Shown here one piece after another: positions 12,788 through 23,479 of a DNA stretch of 64,000 bases. Under the pieces are notes generated by a model. That model saw only the letters and a list, made by a program, of their open reading frames with translations, had not been told where the DNA came from and made no database searches. Positions within the stretch are counted from its first letter, which is position 1; each line of letters starts with the position of its first letter. A program made the position numbers and the translations under genes. This DNA comes from Ursus arctos (lineage: Eukaryota > Chordata > Mammalia > Carnivora > Ursidae): positions 12,035,001 through 12,099,000 of the forward strand of contig NW_026622963.1 of assembly GCF_023065955.2 (NCBI RefSeq). The letters run 5' to 3'.

Positions 12788-15700
12788 GTACCTTCTGTCT
12801 TAGGCCTGATCCTCTGGCTTTGTGTGTCAGCTAATGCAGTTGAAAAAGAGAAGTGAACCAGCTGTTTACTCTTGCTATCCACAGGATCTTTTAAATTTTT
12901 CACGTATTTCTGTGCTTGAAAATTAATTTCTAAGATAAGAGAATACTAAAACTGGGGTTGAGTGTTGTATAACTTCTACTTGGAGGATTTCAAGAAAATG
13001 ATATTTTCCCAGTTGATGAAATGGTAAACTCACAGCAAGGAAATGTTTTTAAAAAGATGGCCAGACTTCTTAAGGCTCTAGCATTTACATTCACCTAGCT
13101 TGTAGTCTAGCTAGGGGGAAGAGACAGGATTGCGGAAGGAAGATCAAGTAAAACTTCAGTTGATGTGTAAGTTTTTAAATAAGTATGATTCGTACACACA
13201 CGTGTGTATGTGTCATAAAATCCTGTTATGTTGCTTTGTGAAAAGATCTAACGCTTGTAAGAATGGTCTTACGTTTTTCTGATCCAGCTCAAGTGTATAG
13301 GACTGGAATCAGAATTAGCGCTGCAGCAAAGCAGTGTTTCCACATCGAAATGAACTCAGTGAACGACAACAGAAAATCAAGCTGGCCGTTCTTTAGCGTT
13401 TGCTAATAGCTAATCCTGTCATTTCTTCCTGTCATTGTAGATCATTAGCTGCTGAAAATCTTCCATTTCCTTTGAAATGTTCTACCATAAAAACCAGTGT
13501 GTTTTTGTTCCATGACGTACATGTGATTAAAAGACAATGTTTTCTGTTCATAATAATGAAACAAAAAGCAGAGCTCTGTATTAGTGTTGTTCTGTATTCT
13601 GGCTAATATACGTATGTCGTTGTTGAAAGGACGCGGTCCTGCCCGGCTGGTTGGGATAGCTACAGAGTCAAGCTTGCTTCACCTTAGACATAAGCAGTTA
13701 GTGGTCTACATTTTTTTTAAACTATCCTCTGTTAGATGACCAGTTAATAAACACAATTAGATCAGTTGTGTTTAGAAATGTCTATTTTCAGCTTAGTTAT
13801 TCTCTTTGAATCTGGGTTCTATTTTCTGAAAATTTTTTCAAAGATATTCAGATCCATAGGTAAGGTATGGATTTTCAAAAAAAAATCTTATGGTTAAATT
13901 AAAATCTTAATACAGTCTTACATAACCATCATAGCACCATTTAAGCATTCTCATACATTCTTAAAGCCTTAGGATTAAAATTTAAATAGAAAATACAGTA
14001 TAGAGGATTTTGTAAAAGTGTGATCTTAAAATTCATTCTCTTATTCAATAATTTTTGAGTGCCTCTGGTGTACTGGGCACTGTTCTAGGCACCGGGAATA
14101 CAGCAGTGAAAAAAGATAAAAATCCCTGCCTTTATAGATCTTTCATTACAGTGGGGGGAGTCAAACAAACAAACAAAAATAAGTCAAACAAAGCGCATGT
14201 CAGATGGTGTTAAGCGCTGTGCAGAAAAGTAAGGCAGGGAAGAGGGATAGGGGCTGCCAGGGGGTGATGGGCCAGAGAGGCCTCAGCCAAGACAGTGATA
14301 GTTGAGCAAAGACAATCTTGCATCTGTACCAGCTTAGTCCCTTACAGTTTCAACTGCTTGGAAAACAATCTATAAAAATACAAATGGTATCAGAATTCAA
14401 AGTAAAGTAAAGAACATATATATTACTTGTTTCCATCTCATATTGTTCTAAAGGTATTTCTAACATTTAAATGTAATTTAATGTAACACATTTAACATAC
14501 GTTTAGACACACATTTTATAAATGTTACAGAAATTTCTTATTTGTGGTAGCGTCTTAGATTAGTGAAATTGAATCAGGTTTTCTATAATTATTATCAGGG
14601 TAATGAATATATATTAGATTTTAGGGGCGCCTGGGTGGCTCAGTCGTTATGCATCTGCCTTCGGCTCAGGGCGTGATCCCGGCGTTCTGGGATCAAGCCC
14701 CACATCAGGCTCCTCTGCTATGAGCCTGCTTCTTCCTCTCCCACTCCCCCTGCTTGTGTTCCCTCTCTCGCTGGCTGGCTCTCTCTCTGTCGAATTAATA
14801 AATAAAATCGTTGAAGAAGAAAAAAAAAGAATATAGATTTTAGTTTATAGAATGGTTCGAGGTCCCCATGTGTTAGATTATTAATATCACTAGAAAATGA
14901 TACTAAAAGTAGGAGGCAGTGGTTTGTCATAGATTTCAGAAAATTTACATATTATGTACGATATTTTTCACTTTCCATCTTAAAGTAAAATTACTAGACT
15001 TTTAAGATTTAGCTGCAGATTATATAAGGGCCTTTAGAATTGTGCTTTTTTAAAAAATGTTAAAAATCTGTCATATTTTAGGATAATAAGTCTGGCTAAA
15101 GCCTTCAGTTTGTTAGCTGAAATAAAGCTGTGGTTTCTACAGTAGACAGCATCATAACCCCCGCTGATCCCATAGCAAGATGTGAGTCATCACTATTTGA
15201 TTTAAATCAAGAGAACCTGAACGTCAACTTCTTTTTTTTTTTTTTAAGATTTTATTTATTTATTTGACAGAGAGACAGCCAACGAGAGAGGGAACACAAG
15301 CAGGGGGAGTGGGAGAGGAAGAAGCAGGCTCACAGCGGAGGAGCCTGATGTGGGGCTCGATCCCATAATGCCGGGATCACGCCCTGAGCCGAAGGCAGAC
15401 GCTTAACCGCTGTGCCACCCAGGCGCCCCTGAACGTCAACTTCTTAAGCTTTCATATTTGGGCTCCAAAGTAGTCGTGCAAAGATAGTTGTCTCAGAATT
15501 CAGAAGCACATTTAAAGCTCACCTCAGCGAAATTCTCTGTTCCTAGCATTGGTATAAAAATACTTTTCTTGTCTCACACAGGATTTTGTACAGACTCCAG
15601 GTCAGGCAGATAACCAGTCTTATCAGCCCGGAGGTATGTCTCTATTGAAATGAAATGCCATGTGTTTGTTAGCTGAACAGACATGTTTCTAACTCCACCC

Positions 15701-17974
15701 TCTGAAACTGTTACAGAAATCAATTTATTACATCACCTAAAACATTTGAGATCTGGCTATCAAGTATATTTCAGTGAGTAAAGAAACAGATTTTGTCATC
15801 AAGCCTGAGTGCATCAGAATATACAGAGAAATCTATGAAACTAAAAGAAAAGCACAAAACATCTTTATGTAATTTATATTCACCTCATGCAAGGTATAAT
15901 AAATGGTGAATAATTACTAAAGAGCTGCTTCATAATACGGGAGACAAGCAGGTCATTAATATTGGCCTACACTACTCACATAAATGCTAAAATCACATAG
16001 GTTTGGTTTCCTAGCCATGTTCAGGATAAAATTATTAATGATAGTAGCCCATATTTTCCCCCTAAATTCAAGTACTTGAATTTTTTTATTGAAAATAAAA
16101 AGTATAAAATTGTTTTACTTGGAGAAAAAGCCATCAGATTAGCAAGAGTTCAGAGGCCAAAAGACTTACAAGCTTTCTTCTTCTTCCTGTAGTATTCTTG
16201 CTGAGGTGTTTTCTATGATCAGAGCTAGAGATGTAGAATTTTAAAGTGCATTTTTACTTTTTTAAATATTCTATACACACTGTAATTGAGAAGTACAAGT
16301 TGCTCTTTATCTGACTGTCAGGACAGTATCTCTGATTAATGAGACCCTAATACAGATTTCCCCAATTCTTCCATTAGTGTGATAGTCTTTAAAGTGGCCA
16401 GGGGTCCACTTCCAGCAGGATCCTCTAGGGCACCCACCAAGTAGCCCTTACTTGGGGGAGCGGGGGGAGTCACCTTGGAGACACACGCATACACACACAC
16501 ACAAACACACGTGCACACACCAATTATCTGTAGGGGACGGGTGCTGAAAAGTACATAGAAAAGAATATAAAGCTGTAACAGTATCATGAAAAAATGTCAT
16601 GTTTTATTGATTCAGGCGTTCAGAGAAGTAAACAGAAAGCTATGCCCCTTTTCAGAAATTCCAGTCAAAAATCATAGTCGGTACCATTTGTCTAAGCCAG
16701 AATTAGTGTGCAAGTTCAGGTCTGCCCTGACTCACTCACGGCCTTTTTTTTTTTTTTTTTTTTTTTAAGCTATTGGAGACTACGTGGGAGAAATCAGTAT
16801 AATTTGTTACTATTTCTTATAAAACAATGTCTTAAATTTTGAATATATGAAAATGGCTTGAAAAATCTTCTAATGTATTTTTAATTGTACAGTAATTTTT
16901 TTGCCAGTAAGAAGCGTAGACCTTTTTTCTTCCTTTCTCCTGGCTGTGAGGATGAGTCACCATTTGCTCCATATCTGGCAGGCAGCATCCCAAGAGCTGC
17001 CTCTGTCTGGTTGGTGGGCTGAGGCCTGTGGGAGTCTCAACTTACTTTCTTTTCCAAGGGCCCGTCTTCTCTGACATCCATGCTTTCCCCAATTACAATG
17101 GGATTACTCCACAGTACAGCAAATGGGGCGTGTTCTCTGCCTTTGTCAGCAAGAGTCATTGCTATATTGGTGACAGCTCCTGATATGCTTACTTGGTTTA
17201 AAAGAAAAGATTATGCCACACTAAGTGCCAGTCTGCTCCCCTTTTGCTTAGATTTAGTCCCCATAAAATGTTTCAAGGCATGTTGAGTTCATTGCCCAGG
17301 TGAGCCCCTGCGTTGTAAGTGTCCTGGTAGCTTCTGGTAGTAGCAGCACGTTCTTATCGCTAAAGAAGAATTCTGGTGCTCAGATACTCTCTGCTTGATC
17401 ACTGCCCAGCTATGGTATTGTTTTCTTTGCCGACATCAATAACCGATAGAGTTACTGCTCATTCCCTCTACTTAGATAACTGAATGCCAGATTTGAGTTT
17501 TAAAGTTATACTGAAAATATTTTAAATTAGACCATTTTAGAAGACAAACGTCAAGTTTACATACAGATTTACCCTTCCCAGGCTGTCTTAAGAAGGGAAT
17601 GTCTGTCATTTTACTTTGCTCACCATACTTACTCTCCCCTATTTTCTTATTCTGGAATCCAAAAACAATTTTTTGTAATGTTTTACAGAGGGGTTAATGT
17701 CTGAATGTGTTAGAAGCACAAAATAAGTAGATATAGACAGATCGGTTACCTTCTTTATATAAACTTACATCATGGTTTATTTGAAGTGCATTTTGTAGTC
17801 AGATTTCAAAATAATTTCAGTTGCTTAAACTTCAAAGAATTTAACTAGTTTCTTTTTTTCCTCTCAGGAAAATCCCTTGGTTCAACCCAAGACTATCTTG
17901 AGCTGGCTAACAGATTTCCTCAGGAGACCTGGGAAGAAGCTCGACAGTTTTTTTTAAAAAAAGAGAAAAAATAA
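12596..17974 (+). CDS. SCAPER: SCAPER, 3' part of the gene (last three coding exons, spliced)
   Basis: SCAPER (S-phase cyclin A-associated protein in the ER) is a roughly 1400-residue protein linked to cyclin A2, the endoplasmic reticulum and cilia; human loss of function causes retinal dystrophy with intellectual disability. Only the C-terminus lies here. Exons 12596-12787, 15582-15633 and 17868-17974 join in frame (192 + 52 + 107 nt) and give 116 residues ending FFLKKEKK-stop. Introns are GT-AG (donors GTACCT and GTATGT; acceptors TTTCAG, CACAG and CTCTCAG). Recognisable strings are QSGRHPTVLQKLCQLPF, IAACYNN and YLELANRFP. The preceding exon should lie to the left of the window, because I saw no further SCAPER coding sequence in 1-12595. 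Reading frame, splice sites and synteny with ISL2 and ETFA agree, so the identification is firm. Confidence 0.95.
14029..14310 (+). repeat. Old dispersed repeat relic in SCAPER intron
   Basis: Landmarks are 'tactgggcactgttctaggc', 'tacagcagtgaaaaaagat', 'aatccctgcctttatagat', 'cagatggtgttaagcgctg' and 'gcctcagccaagacagtga'. It is the same consensus as at 50036 and 57681. I leave the family unnamed. Confidence 0.55.
14624..14830 (+). repeat. Young SINEC, forward, in SCAPER intron
   Basis: GGGGCGCCTGGGTGGCTCAG head, GGCTCAGGGCGTGATCCCGG block and CTCGCTGGCTGGCTCTCTC, with an A-rich tail. An ATATA(T)TAGATTTTA-like duplication flanks it. This subfamily text is the main clue to an arctoid carnivore. 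Confidence 0.95.
15234..15430 (-). repeat. Young SINEC, reverse, with perfect target-site duplication
   Basis: T-tract and AAGATTTTATTTATTTATTT at the left, and GCTGTGCCACCCAGGCGCCCCT at the right. A perfect 15-bp duplication GAACGTCAACTTCTT flanks it at 15219-15233 and 15431-15445. Same subfamily as the forward copy 400 bp upstream. Confidence 0.97.
15582..15633 (+). CDS. SCAPER: SCAPER penultimate coding exon (52 nt)
   Basis: This short exon encodes DFVQTPGQADNQSYQPG plus one nucleotide of the next glycine codon. The acceptor ends at 15581 (CACACAG) and the donor GTATGT starts at 15634. It completes the frame left by the previous exon and leaves phase 1 for the last one, which opens with GA. 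It is too short to stand out as an ORF. An antisense SINE ends only about 150 bp upstream. Confidence 0.92.
15634..17867 (+). other. SCAPER: Last SCAPER coding intron
   Basis: This 2.2-kb GT-AG intron is mostly AT-rich. It has a short CA-rich tract near 16482-16520 and a T(23) tract near 16744-16766. I see no SINE and no coding sequence in it. Confidence 0.85.
16744..16766. repeat. T(23) homopolymer tract
   Basis: A T run with no recognisable SINE body beside it; possibly the remnant of a heavily truncated retroposon tail. Confidence 0.85.
17868..17974 (+). CDS. SCAPER: SCAPER terminal coding exon
   Basis: The acceptor CTCTCAG follows a T-rich tract and ends at 17867. The split glycine codon is completed by GA, and translation continues KSLGSTQDYLELANRFPQE to FFLKKEKK and stop TAA at 17972-17974. 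The codons before the stop contain a T8 run directly followed by A7, so the protein end is written in homopolymers. The downstream 3'UTR has one clear poly(A) signal. Confidence 0.95.
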
Positions 17975-18310
17975 ATGACTTGGTTAGTTCTGTATTTGAG
18001 TACCCTTGTTAATATTTTAACTTGTTCAAACAGATGTTCTAACTGTTCCTTGAGGAGCTCATTTTCACATGTTTATACTCTCCCCTGCACTGTAGATATG
18101 GTATCTCCTTTGCACTATTTATAATGACTGTAGATACTTTAATGTTCTAATTCTGTGAGTTGAGTTTATTTCACTTATGCACAATATTTTGGAGTTCAGT
18201 AACCTACATCCTATAATATATACTTTGCATTTGTAATATGGGTAAAATTAGACTTAAAATTAGCAAGTCTGTTTTGTTCTTGTAATAAAGTAACTTATTC
18301 TGTTTGCAGT
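17975..18310 (+). other. SCAPER: SCAPER 3'UTR
   Basis: This AT-rich stretch follows the stop codon and ends near the canonical AATAAA at 18284-18289, which is followed by a TG-rich element (GCAGTGGTGACTTTTC) as expected at a cleavage site. The cleavage position near 18305 is inferred. Confidence 0.75.
18284..18289 (+). terminator. SCAPER: SCAPER poly(A) signal AATAAA
   Basis: Canonical hexamer about 310 nt after the SCAPER stop, with a downstream GT-rich tract. No earlier AATAAA lies between the stop-codon region and this site except the one overlapping the stop itself (17970-17975), which is too early to be used. Confidence 0.75.
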
Positions 18311-19445
18311 GGTGACTTTTCTTATTAAGGCAGTACAAATTTGAAAGAAAAATGTTAACTCCAACTCTGAGAGTATCTTACAGACTTCAAGTTAACCTCT
18401 AAAGTTCCCTTTTCAAGGTGTGTTGTAAAGATGTTTGTAACGCTTGGGTATTCTGATGACGTAATATGTTTGGGGGGCTCTTTGAACTGAGCGGGGGGCA
18501 TTACATTCATTGGTCTGCGCAGCTTTTCCTGGCGGACCTTACTGAGAGCTCCTGTAGCACCGCTGAACTGAAACGATTCTCCAGAATAAACATTAGCGAT
18601 TCCGAAAGATCAGCCCTAGGGAATCACCTTGAAGTGTTTTCTCGGTAACTGTGAAATGAAGCAGCGCTGAAGTAAAAGTACAACAAGGCCGCAAGGGCTC
18701 GGAGTAAAAGTTGTGAACGACGCCGGTGCACCGCTCACAGTTGAACGTGAGAAGTCCGCCCGCAGACGTCGACCTTCTGTCTCCTCCTCATCGTCCCTCC
18801 ACCTTAAGCCGATGGTCAGGGCTAAGCCGTTCACTGAGTGACATCTGTAATAATTTCTGTCCGATAAGGATCAAACATCACCAACAAAAAAGATCTGGTT
18901 GGAAAAAAGTGGCCTGAATATGTGTCAGAGACCAGACTATACGGAGCTCGGGGCGGGGGAGGGGAGAAGATATGAAAGTTTCATCGGTTTTTTAAAAGCA
19001 AACTTAACCTACCTAATTTTCAGGGCACTTCTTTTTGGAGCCTCACAAAGCTGCTGAGTTACGTGTATGCTGTTTTTACTTCTTTGCAAATCGGGAGAAA
19101 ATAAAGAGGTCCCAAAAATCCAATCCATCAATCAATCAATCAACGGCGAACACCCCCCCCCCCCCGCGTGCTCTGCGTGCTCCCCCCGGACGCGGGGCCG
19201 GGCGTCTTCCGCACGTCGGGCCGCCGGGGCCGCTGCCTGGCTGGGGCTCCGACCCCGCGAATCTCGCCGGGACCCCAGGGCGGGGGGCACCCGCTCGGGA
19301 AGCCCCTCCCGCCAGGGTTCGGGCGGCGTCTCGCGGACCCCCCGCGGCGAGCCGCGCTGTGCGCCGCGCCCGGAGGCAGAGGGGCTGGGCCCCGGCGTCC
19401 GCACCTCCTCCGGGACCGCTGCCGGGGCTCCCCAGCGGCCCGGGC

Positions 19446-19472
19446 GGGGGAGGGGCAGGGTGGGGGGTGGGG
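19446..19472 (+). other. G-quadruplex motif
   Basis: Five G-runs of 3-6 separated by one- or two-base loops (5G-A-4G-CA-3G-T-6G-T-4G). This satisfies the standard G3+N1-7 rule with very short loops, so a stable parallel quadruplex is plausible. Confidence 0.8.
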
Positions 19473-19750
19473 AGAGCAGGCAGGTGGCCGCGGCCGGCTC
19501 TCTCCGCGACCCGCAGCAGCCCGCCCGGGGCGCCCCAACCAGGAGCGGAGTTCCCGAACGCCGCTCGCCCAGCGCATCTTGGGGCGTGAACGCAGAATCC
19601 TGTAGCTGAAAGGAATAATCAAATATTTATAAGATTTCCTGCAAGACGCTTCACAATAGAATATACTTCTTATCTAGTCGGAAATTTGCCAGAAAGCCAT
19701 AAATAATTGAGACAGCTGTGATTAACCTCCCAGAAACCATACCAGAATTC

Positions 19751-19770
19751 TCAATTAAACATTTAATTGA
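19751..19770. promoter_or_regulatory. Homeodomain-type palindrome (candidate site)
   Basis: TCAATTAAA and its exact reverse complement TTTAATTGA are separated by CA. Each arm carries a TAATTG/CAATTA core of the kind bound by LIM-homeodomain and related factors. It sits in an AT-rich pocket inside a CpG island. Binding is inferred. Confidence 0.5.
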
Positions 19771-20515
19771 ATGGTGTCGTTTGCCCCCCCGTCCGGAGGG
19801 GAGGGGGTCTGATGGAGACGAGTGCCGGCTCCGCCCGGCTAGGGAGTTCGCGAGAATCGGGCCTGGAGCTCCGCGGCGCCTCGCGACCCGCACGGTTTCT
19901 GAGCGTCTCGAGTTCCCTCCTTTAAGGCGCGTTCGCGCGACCAGAGTGATTGAAGCTCTAACCCCCCTGAGTTTGACGACTTCCACACTCTCCAGGGATG
20001 GGGGGAGCGCGGCGCGCGGGGGAGCGCCGGCACATCTAGTTCCAATCGGCGGGGACGAGTGCCACCCACTGGCTCTCTCCTGCGGCCGGGGCCGCATCCC
20101 GGGGCCCCCGAGGCTCCGGGGCCACAGGTGGATCACGCTGGGCCCGGGCGAAAGGCCTCTGCTGGGTCCAGCCTGTAAAGCTGACGCTGCGAATGGTCAC
20201 AGCTGGGGCAAAAGCAACAATTTCGCTCGGGCACCAAAGCTGAGAAACCGAGCCAAATAGGAAAAAGCTGCCCGCAGCCCGGCAGCAGCAATGTTTGAGC
20301 GCCCAACGCGGCTGCCCGACCGAGTCTGCCTGCTCCCGGCGGCAGCTCGCTTTCCGGGCAGCCGGGCAGGGCTCGTCGTCATCCCGGGCGCGCAACAGGA
20401 TGTCGGAGCCGCAGCTTCCTGCCCGAAGTTCCGAAGCCTTTCCCTGGCTCCAGACACTCGGGGGCTCCGTGACCCCCAACCCTGAACGTCGCCCCCGTTA
20501 AGCCTAGGGACCAGC

Positions 20516-20553
20516 CTTTCCTTCCTTCCTTCCTTTCCTTCCTTTCTTTCTTG
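20516..20553. repeat. (CCTT)n-like low-complexity tract
   Basis: An imperfect run of CCTT/CTTT units. Simple sequence, no other function seen. Confidence 0.85.
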
Positions 20554-21974
20554 CCTTCCCTACCTGGGAAAACCACTTGGGTCATTTCTTCCAGAGCTCC
20601 TTCTAAATTCTGGGTTCTCAATAACCTGCAGAGGGATTGCGCCTCACCATCCCTATTCTTCCACTTCGCTCTCCCAGTTCCCACGACCTCAACACAGGGG
20701 TTCTCCTGCCTTCTGTCTTCAAACCACCCCCTTAAATATCCTGTTTCCCACTGAGGAGGTCCTCAGCTTCCTGAACTCCCGCCCCTTCAAGCGCTCCCTG
20801 ACTCAGTCTCCCGCCAGCTCCTGACCTTCTTGAGGCGGTGCCCTGACCCCAAGGCCCGACTCACCGAGCACTCCAGCCTTTCTGTCCTGATTGCGCGGGG
20901 CCCCAACCTTGCTTTATAAATTGAGCCAACCCCAAATCCCCACCCAAATCCACATCTGGATCCCAATGAGTATTTCCTTGTGCCCTTTTTTCTCTGCCAT
21001 TACGACTCAGCATTTGTCTGCACCGTTCCATCAGCAAGGTGCCAGTCTGTAGTGGTCACCCCATCCTCACTATCACACTGAATCCCAGTATCTTGAGGAG
21101 ACTTTACCTTTACATCAATCAGACCCATATTTAAAAGCCTCTCATCTTCCCTACATCAGTTTAATAAACTCTGAATTTCCTACTTGGACCTTCTCTTCAA
21201 ATAGTTTATTATTCGTTCATTGTTTCCCTTCTCCAGCGTGCTGCTATTCAGCTAATTCTCGTGCTTTCTTGGATGACCATTTGTACGGGAGAACACAGCT
21301 AACGAAATGTGTGGCAATGTATGTCCTCCCCGAGGCAGCAGTGGCAGAATCTTAACATTTTCTAGAGAACAATCTCAGACAATGTCTTATTTAAACCCAG
21401 TATTTGCAGCTCTGAGCTTTAAGCCATTCCACATTCAAAATTGAAAGGTTGATTTCTGTTCCACAACCCATTAAATATTAAAGTTCGTTGGGAATACTGC
21501 CACAGGACTCTGAATTTCCCAGAATTGTGCAGCTTTTCAATATGTATTAAATTTTGTGGTATAATGGCCATAAACTTTTCCATCTCTGGGAATCCCTTTC
21601 CTCCCTCAATTACATAGAGCTATCCAAATTATTAGATAAATCTTCTGAAAAAATATTATTCTATAGTGAATCTAGTTAAATAACTCCCATTTTCCACCTA
21701 TGGCTCCTTTTTATTGAACTTTTTAACCACACAATTGGGTGTCTCACTTTCAAAGTTCAGTAAGCATAAAATACAACATTTATAATTGTTACAGGTAATT
21801 TAATTTACAAGGAAATCCCACCTGTATTACAGAATACGTTTAAAGCTGACCTGGGAACCAGTAAAACTGATATTTATTAATGTAACTAACCAAACATAGA
21901 TCTGATGCCTCACGACCATTGTAATAAGGCTTCAAAGCCCAAGCCTTTCTCTGGTAGCCCGTATGGGAAACGGT

Positions 21975-21990
21975 CCGCCCTTTTGGGCGG
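21975..21990. other. Short perfect hairpin
   Basis: CCGCCC-TTTT-GGGCGG forms a 6-bp GC stem with a T4 loop, standing out in AT-rich surroundings. It is not followed by a terminator-like context, and no transcript is known to me here. Confidence 0.5.
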
Positions 21991-23479
21991 CTAGCAGCAA
22001 ACTACAGGAGGAGAGCTTATGATGTTTTATACAGTAACACAGATGGTTTCAGCCATCCTAATACACAGTAACCACTTTTATCTGGGTAATTTCCCAATAT
22101 TCAAAATCAGCACACTCACATAAATATCAAAAAGAGGAATTAGATACTTGATCCAAGAATAAGAGTTTACTGTAATTAGATAGGCAGATGTTTCCGTTCA
22201 TAGAATTAAAATAGTCTGTCAAAAGCAAAAATTCAGAGCTAATTAACAATAAACATTAATGAAATTCTTTACACAAGAACCTGTTGTTTCCTTTTTAAAA
22301 ATGACAAAACCTAAGAAGCTAGATTAATCAGAAGGTTTTAAAATTAAGATTTTTCTGGAAGTTTAGCATCCTATCCGATGGCCAGCCAGGAGGTAAGAGG
22401 AGATATCTGTATTTCTGTTTGGGAGGGAATGGTCTCAGTTAAGGGAGGGAAGCCTCAAAGAACCTAACCCTGATTATTAAAACCGTTTCTAGGCACTTGA
22501 GAGGTAAAGCTGGTCCTCATTAACCCTACAAATCTCTTCCCTTATCTCTAAGTTTACAGCACCATTTCCTAAATCCCAAAGAAAAGGAATGTTCTCTTCA
22601 AATTTTGTGTTAGCATCACCTTGACTTTGAGGAAGTAAAATATAAATTTGGCTTGATTTTCCCACCTCCCATTTTCTTTCAGTAATTGACTGCCAGTCTT
22701 CCAGCTTTCCTTTTCTAAGGGGGTGGACAGGGTGATGGAATCCTGCCATCAGCTCTGCTGAAAAACCTACAGTGGCCTCTGGCCATCCAAGCAGCCCCTA
22801 GCTTCTCAACAGAAGGCACCCACTTCTTTATCAAGCGACCACAGCTGCCCCTCAGGCCCATTTTCTCTTACCAGACTCTACCTGAGCTAGACCCTATTCC
22901 GGACATGCCCCTCCTTCACAACAAATCCTGGACAAAGAAGGATATACTTGTGGGTCATTTATCTCGAGGGACAAGGAAACGAAAACCCAATGCCAGAGAT
23001 TCTTCAAGAGTAGTGGATTGGCTGGTGGGGTGGCAGCTTCCCGAGTCCACCAAGCGAGGCCTGGTCTCAGGCAAAGAACTGTCCCAGGCTGCCAAAGGGT
23101 TAAATATTTGTTAAGGGTAAAACCTGAGCCTCCTGTTTTTTGTGCTCGCCCGGGGGCCTGCTGGAGATTCAGTATCTCTCGCTTATTTCCTGCGATCACT
23201 AAAGCCCGTTTTCAAGAAAACAAGTCGCAGGGGTTTGAAATGTCACACCAAGTGACCTGGGCACGGCGTATCCAGGGGCCATTCCCAGCCCCCTCCCACC
23301 CGGGCCATTCCCCGCCCCCTGCATTTCGGGTCTGGAAAGAAAATAAACCAAGGACACGCCAGACTGGTTCTGGGTGGACTTATTTTCCTGGGCAGCCGCG
23401 ATCCTAGCGGGGGCTTGTTGTGGCTCCGTCAGTGTATCGCTTGCAGGTGATGCCAAATGCAGATAAGGAGCCGCCGCCC

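Larger units (their letters stand above)
12788..15581 (+). other. SCAPER: SCAPER intron containing an inverted pair of young SINEs
   Basis: This 2.8-kb intron carries an old dispersed repeat (about 14029-14310), a forward SINEC (14624-14830) and a reverse SINEC (15234-15430). The remainder is AT-rich unique sequence with nothing recognised. Confidence 0.85.
19160..20480. promoter_or_regulatory. Orphan CpG island
   Basis: CpG is very dense at 19165-19600 and 19780-20480, with an AT-rich insert between. It lies about 0.9-2.2 kb past the SCAPER poly(A) site and 4-5 kb past the ISL2 3' end, with no known gene start. CpG islands around LIM-homeobox genes are often Polycomb-marked or enhancer-associated; that role here is inference. 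Confidence 0.75.

Noticed and set aside
19035..19622. Overlapping 140-184-codon frames on both strands
   Set aside because: Composition artefact of a CpG island: several frames are open at once, proline/arginine/glycine/alanine-rich, with no splice or domain signal.
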